A stretch of DNA of 64,000 nt from the NCBI GenBank assembly GCA_020726505.1, contig JAHLEZ010000001.1, positions 4,216,001 through 4,280,000 of the forward strand. Reading direction: 5' to 3'. This document shows positions 58,285 to 64,000 of this stretch, piece after piece (positions within the stretch are counted from its first letter, which is position 1; each line of letters opens with the position of its first letter). Below the pieces are notes generated by a model. That model did no database searches, was not told the origin of the DNA, and saw nothing but the letters and a program-made list of their open reading frames with translations. The position numbers and the translations under genes were made by a program. Origin of the DNA: Leptodontidium sp. MPI-SDFR-AT-0119. Lineage: Eukaryota > Ascomycota > Leotiomycetes > Helotiales > Leptodontidiaceae.

Positions 58285-61200
58285 TGCTGCGTTGGATATC
58301 AATTTCGTCGCTCTACTGAGGAATGCTGTTGCTTGAAGCTCGAAGCTCGAAGCTCACGACTGTCACTGACGTCTCTGCCGGCCGCACATTCCCAGCAGGC
58401 ACTTTCTACGACGCATCTAGGCACCATGTGCGCTTCACTGCACTGTCATCCAACCCACCAAAACTTCTGGGTCTGAGTCTCTGGAAATAGCAATTGCTTC
58501 GAATTTCTTGCGAAGGAATTTCGATTCATTTTCTGCAAGTAGCTGAATCATCCGGCAATAATTTTACACCTCGAGCACATTTTCATCTCGAGGCTTCAAC
58601 ACAACACCCCGCGCCGCTTATCGATAAAGAGTTACCCCTATTTTCGCATCCCACTTTCCTGATTCGACACCACTCCTCCAGGGGAAGGTGGTGAGATCTC
58701 GGATCTTGCGAAGGGAAGGAAGGGAGGGAAGGGAAGGGCAAAGCAGGGCTTGAAACCATCGGAAGGACGGATGAAGATGGAGTATGAGGGATGGAGGAGG
58801 ATCGTTGCTCGTTCCAAGAGTCCCAGCCGAATCACAGTTCACCCGTGTCAGAACTACACTACACTACTTTACTGTATGGAGCATATCAGATCATACCAGA
58901 CCATGACATGTCATAAGTAAGGATTTCACGATTTCACCCGCCCCCTAGTGCTCTGACGGCGGCAGGGCTCAGGCCAGCCAGGGGAAGCATGGATGGATGG
59001 ATGAATGACGATGCGAGTTATTAAATGTGTAAGTATTATTGATATCGTATTGAGCAAAGATCCAACTCCATGTGCGCTGCATCCTCGGTCGTTGACTCGG
59101 TCTTGTCTCGTCTTATCACCTTTTGCCTGCCCTGCTTCTAAGAGCTGCATCCCAGCCATAGCGGCAGCAATGCAGAGAGCACTCGTCATCAAGAGGGCAG
59201 GGCCCAGTCCTGTACTGATGCTGGCTCAGCTGCAAGCAAGCATATGGTCTCCCCAACCACCGACGACCAAGACACGGAGAGGAGACACCACCAACCCAAC
59301 CCAACCCTCTTCAGAGTGGACTCAACTGGAACTGGGCTACGAAGTGTGTGTGCTGTGAAATTCCAGACCGCCTTCAGAGCCGACCAACCTCAAGCGCTAC
59401 CTTCAGACCACCATCGTATCGGATTGCACGTTGGGGCCTTGGAGTTGAAGGATGGGTGAGGCTATTCTCCATTCACCCGCATGGTCCCCTTCAGCAAGCA
59501 TGGAAGGCGATGTGACCATTTGCTTGCTTGCTTGCTTCTGGCCACTTTTGCCCTTCGTACCACTCAGTCATCCATCCATATCTCAGGCGTCAGACAGGCT
59601 TGGAGACAGGCCAGCGGTCCGTCCACCAAACTGCGGTAGTCACAGACCGTGGTAGTGACCACCTTCGTCTGATTTTGCCCCGCGAGGCCGCCAGTGAGTG
59701 TTATGGCGGCTTCATCAGCTTGCATAGCACATGTGCCAGACAGGACAGGCAGCTCCTTACACCACCACTACAGAGGATACGACAAACTTGGCCCCTCGGC
59801 AAATGCTATTGAATTTTGCTTTTGGCGAGCAACACTCGTGGCTTTTCTCCTACTTAGCTGACTCGCCGTGGTGAGCATGGCTGTAATTAACTAACAGGTC
59901 TTGGAGGTTGCGCATTCCCGTGGCTGAGTTCCAAACCAATGTGGGAAACTTTGTGCCAATATCAGCCCGCTACAGTAGTAATGCAAGGGAAACAAACCGG
60001 AATGTGTCCGCAACAAGATTTGTTGAGCCTGCCTGTCGTACGTCAAGGAAGTGCTTTCCACACGGTCGTGCTGTCCTTCTCGCAAGGTCTCCTCTCCTCC
60101 GATCCCTCCGGTTGATGTGATGAGAGATCGTGAAGATCCACAACGATGCAAATTTTGCTTTGGACCACTATGTTTCTCACACTCAAGCATGAGTAGTGGA
60201 AGCCTCATTTCGTAACCTGGAAGTGCCGACCTCATGTGCCGCAGAGACCAAAGTCCTCTTGGGACTGATGTTGCACTATTTGACGCTACAAAATAGAATT
60301 TATGGTCGCTGCCCAGCCGCAGCGTCAAAGTCCAGGCAAATTGAAACTTTTCGTACTCAAACAGTTTCGACTCAACATACCCCAAATCCCCATGGCCGAG
60401 GTTGGGCCTCGCGGATGATTGCATCATAAGCCAGGGACAAAAAGGCATTTCCCGCAGAGGATTCGCGTTACAGACTGTAGTGCAATTGTACTATTCAACT
60501 TGGGGTTTAAGTTTGTGTCCAACGGGCTAGCTGGAAACCAAAGAAACTTCCATCTGTAGTTTCTCACATCTGATCAGCGGGTCTAGGTCGAATCCATTTC
60601 CAAGACCGATCGCGGGGCCTGTCTCCTCTGAAAGTCAAAAGTAGTAGAACGAGATTGGGCGTGTTCCATCAACTTACCAAAATTTGAGTACGAAGTGCTT
60701 GTACACTACGGAGGATTCATATCAGCAATCTTGCAAGTTACCACCCCCATGTTACTGCATCGCAAGGAGGCTCGATTCAGCTGCGGGCTGCCGTATTAAT
60801 TGAGGGGTGTTCATGTGGTGGCAGGTTGCTTCCCTTCTGACCGCAGGAATTTTTCTTTCACTTTTGTTAAATGGTCCCGCATAATATGGCATAATCCTCT
60901 CCCACGTCCGAGGACCCACGGAGCAGATGCGAACTCGGATACTACATTGGCTCTTATTACTCCTTCTTGCCGATACCGTGGCTTTTGATTCAAGCCTCCT
61001 GGATCATGGTCTTGTTGCCTACATGTCATGTTGCTTTCCAAACGCGGAATGCATCCAACAAATGCTGCTTCCCTGAAAAAGGCCCGCCATGAGTTGTTCC
61101 GCGATTCAACCCAATTTCTAGGTTGTGATAGGATCACAGGGATTGATTTATCTTGGGTTGGCAGTGGCTATTGGATGTCCATGAAATGCACTACGAATTG

Positions 61201-64000
61201 GGCGATTGATCGAGGCTTCCAGCTTCTCACAATAGGGTTGACGAGCTTCAGGTTCAGTCCGCCCCTCAAATTAAGGCTGTCACTTCAACCACGGTTGATG
61301 GCACGATGCCAAATGTACTGGTCGCTCAGGCAGTCGTTTCACGGGCGCTATACCTCTATGAATCCACCTGCTCTACTCACGATCGGCTCTGACTTCAAGA
61401 TTGTGGTTTGAGTGGAGGGCAGCGGTTACAATTTTGATTAATGTGATCGGCGGTGATAGTCAGTGGTACAAAGTACTTTCCGGGCTTAAGCTGGGATTGT
61501 GATTGCTGTAAAAGCCCTGCCGAAAGGAATTGCCCGCAATAGGATCCTGCAAGCATGTCTGCAACGCAGTAACGGCGTTGGACGTGGCTGATAACCGGCT
61601 GCAAAGAGGATAAGCATGCCTTGTGAAGGTTTCAACAGCACACGACGGGCTGGTGCGCTTGAAGTACGCCACCATGTCCAAGTTGCTCTGGCCAGGAAAG
61701 CAGGAGGTCAAGGTTGGACCTTGCGTACCGCCCTGATGCACATCATTTCCGATCCAATAATTAGAGGCACCCCATGTATTACTTATTTGGAACCGACTGA
61801 CCGCCAGAGCAGCAGCAGTCCTGTCTCCTGCCTGTTTCCACCACCTCCACAACATGACACCGACACTGGCTGAATGGAAGGGCCACGAAAGGTAGGCTGG
61901 AAGCACGCTTGCGCTGTCAGACTCTAGACAAGCAGATGCGCTGCGTTGTGTGTGTGCGATGGCTTTGCCGTGCCTTGTCTTCCTGCAGCAGAACTCCGCC
62001 GTCGGTCAGCTGCATTGCATTACCTCCTGTACAGTCAGTACTCACACTCTCTCGCCTTGCCTTGCTGGACCCGAGGTTGTCCAGATCAGGCTGAGCAAGC
62101 ACATCGAGCCATCGACATCCAGCAGCGGGATTCCAGAAAAAGGGTTGAGTCCGTGCTTCCGCCTCAGACGTCTTGGCCTTGACCTGTTGGCTGGGGTAAG
62201 AAGCTACTGAGAAAGTGAAGAAGGGCAGGGGACAGGAGAAGAGAGGAGAGGTGATAATTTATTTCTTGATGCAGCAGCTATGCCGAAGCCTGCTTAGCGC
62301 CGTCCCTGTGATTTCTCTCTTGGCTCTCTTCTCTCTTCCTTCATCCTCCACATCTGCAACGTGGGCCGCCCCTCCCTCCCTCCCCAGCCTTGCACAGGGA
62401 TCTCTCTGCGGGTAGACTTCGAGATTCCTTCGACACCGAAGAAACCACGAGGCGTCGTGCCTCGAGCCCCTTTTGGTGCCGATCAGATTGTTTTCGTTTT
62501 GTTACGGAGCCCCTCTTCCCGAAAGGGCATTTATTTACTTACATGGCCTCCCTGACTGACTGCGACTCTGAGGAAGGGCCCAAAGACTCCTTGCGCCATG
62601 TCTCTTGTTGTGCAGGGCCAAAGTGAGACCCAGATTATTCGGACATTATAATGCGCTCTCGAGCAGCCCATTGGCTGGAAACAGTCAGCCCATGCAAAAG
62701 CCGACGATTTTCGATTTCGTGTTGCAAACAGCACGGCCCAGAGATCTGAACTCGGTTCCGTGGTGGCTTTCTATTCTCAATAATCTTCCCTTCTCCCAGG
62801 ACAGGGGATGGCTCCGCTCCCATGCCATGCCATGCCGCCGGGCATGAGAACTGCAGAGCGAGAAGAGCACATATCGATCCCTGAGATCATCACTACAGTA
62901 ATATCACGTCCTTAGCTGCTCCGAAGTTACTTGATGACCGGTCACTCACCAAACGCCTCTAACTTCTGGGTCCTGGAAGACATCATCCCACAACCAATCA
63001 AGCACTTTACGAACGGTATCAGAAGGAGATGCACTGCACTGCGCCGGTAAGCTGGGTCTCTAAAGAGACTATGATTAGTCCAAGTCTAGCGAGCGAGCGT
63101 GCAACCTCACTCGTCTATGCAGCCGTGGATTTGCGGCAACGAACCACACATGGTGTGAAGATGGCTTCTAGATGGCGCGTCATCACACTCCCGGAATGAC
63201 TGTTCCACCCGCTCCCCACTAACGAGTCTAATCCTATATAGGCAGTAATATCTGCCCCAAAACGAAGAATCCCCCTGTCTTGTCCAAAGCCCCATGTAGA
63301 CCCGAGCTCAGATTGTTTCCAGGGAGCTGCAGATGTGGGGTTGAAGGTTTGGACCTGCCCTAGCCTTACCTAGTACTGTGAATCCGACAACGAGAAATCT
63401 TCAAATCATCAGACGGTGGGTTCTGATCTTTTGCATGCTGGGAGGCTGGAACAAGCCGCTTCATCAACCTTCGATAGCATTTTTCAGCGTTGCGGCTAGC
63501 AATAACTGGTTGCAGAGAGCCTGGCCTGGACTCCGTAAGCTTGGCTGCACGCATATCAACAGTAATATGATATGGAAAGGAAATGTAAGATCACACTCCC
63601 GTACGAGGTGTTTCCACGGAGTGTTCAAAACCAACGCTCCCTTTGTGCTTTTTGCCTTTGCGGAGAATCTCTGCGACGTATGACTCGAAGGTTTGTGGTA
63701 AAGTAACAGGCGGCAGCATCCTGGCCCTGGTGTGTCTACGATGATGATGCGATGCAATATGGAAGCCAGGGATCTTGTTGGCTTCAACCTTTTTCTTTTC
63801 TTCTTCTTGCGCTCGCTTGATGATGGTGGGCTATGGACCATCTTCAACGCCCTGGCCAGCCCATGCCTTTCGGCTTCAAAGGCCAAACAAAGCCCCAAGG
63901 AAGTTCTTCGCAGGGGTCCAAAACGTTTTCATCTGCCACCGACCCACTTCCGCAGCCACTCGCCATTTCGAAAGGGTCCTGGGTCACGCTTACCGTACCT
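58285..64000. other. Gene-poor tract to the window end
   Basis: 5.7 kb with no supportable CDS on either strand. Frames such as 59891-60448 and 61460-61906 (minus) lack motifs and plausible intron-linked partners. It contains a GCTT-type tetramer repeat near 59520-59538 and purine-rich DNA near 58700-58740. It is probably the upstream region of genes beyond the window plus the NAD kinase promoter. Confidence 0.5.

Noticed and set aside
61460..61906. 148-codon minus-strand frame in the right-end tract
   Set aside because: No motif, and several overlapping frames on both strands in the same DNA.
1..64000. CRISPR arrays, bacterial operons or ribosome binding sites
   Set aside because: The window is eukaryotic nuclear DNA with spliced genes; the tandem repeats seen are simple microsatellites without spacers.

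Overview
The window is nuclear DNA of a filamentous ascomycete (Pezizomycotina). The class is not resolved; Leotiomycetes is my guess, at low confidence. Evidence: genes are interrupted by 45-110 bp introns with GTRNGT donors and CTRAY branch points 10-20 nt before the acceptor. The gene set is typical of the group: CHS7, PRP19, MVP1, DCN1, RRB1, bS6m, RPS29, an NAD kinase, and a divergent choline oxidase / betaine aldehyde dehydrogenase pair. Twenty protein-coding genes can be supported. No tRNA, rRNA, CRISPR array or intact transposon was seen. All CDS spans below include introns; exon coordinates are given in the evidence.

Layout. 0-5 kb: two minus-strand genes, an acyl-CoA thioesterase II family protein and a PHO80/Clg1-like cyclin. 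5-14.6 kb: almost 10 kb without a supportable gene, rich in short tandem repeats, with one near-perfect 36-bp inverted repeat. 14.7-22 kb: CHS7 (chitin synthase export chaperone), then choline oxidase and betaine aldehyde dehydrogenase transcribed away from each other across a 2-kb promoter region. These two enzymes together turn choline into glycine betaine, and both end in a peroxisomal PTS1 tripeptide.

23-34.3 kb: the most unusual block. Four head-to-tail minus-strand genes (A-D) encode charged coiled-coil proteins I do not recognise. Three of them share a C-terminal domain of about 100 residues and a hidden small last exon. A fifth gene (E) encodes a RING-like protein with SUMO-interacting motifs. 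35-58 kb: a housekeeping run of PRP19, a conserved unknown protein, a small secreted cysteine-rich protein, RRB1 and the mitoribosomal protein bS6m (head to head), DCN1, MVP1, RPS29, a RING protein and NAD kinase. DCN1 carries an 896-bp intron and MVP1 a GC-AG intron. 58.3-64 kb: a second gene-poor tract.

Exon models were built by eye from splice signals and remembered family sequences. Boundaries marked uncertain need RNA-seq.
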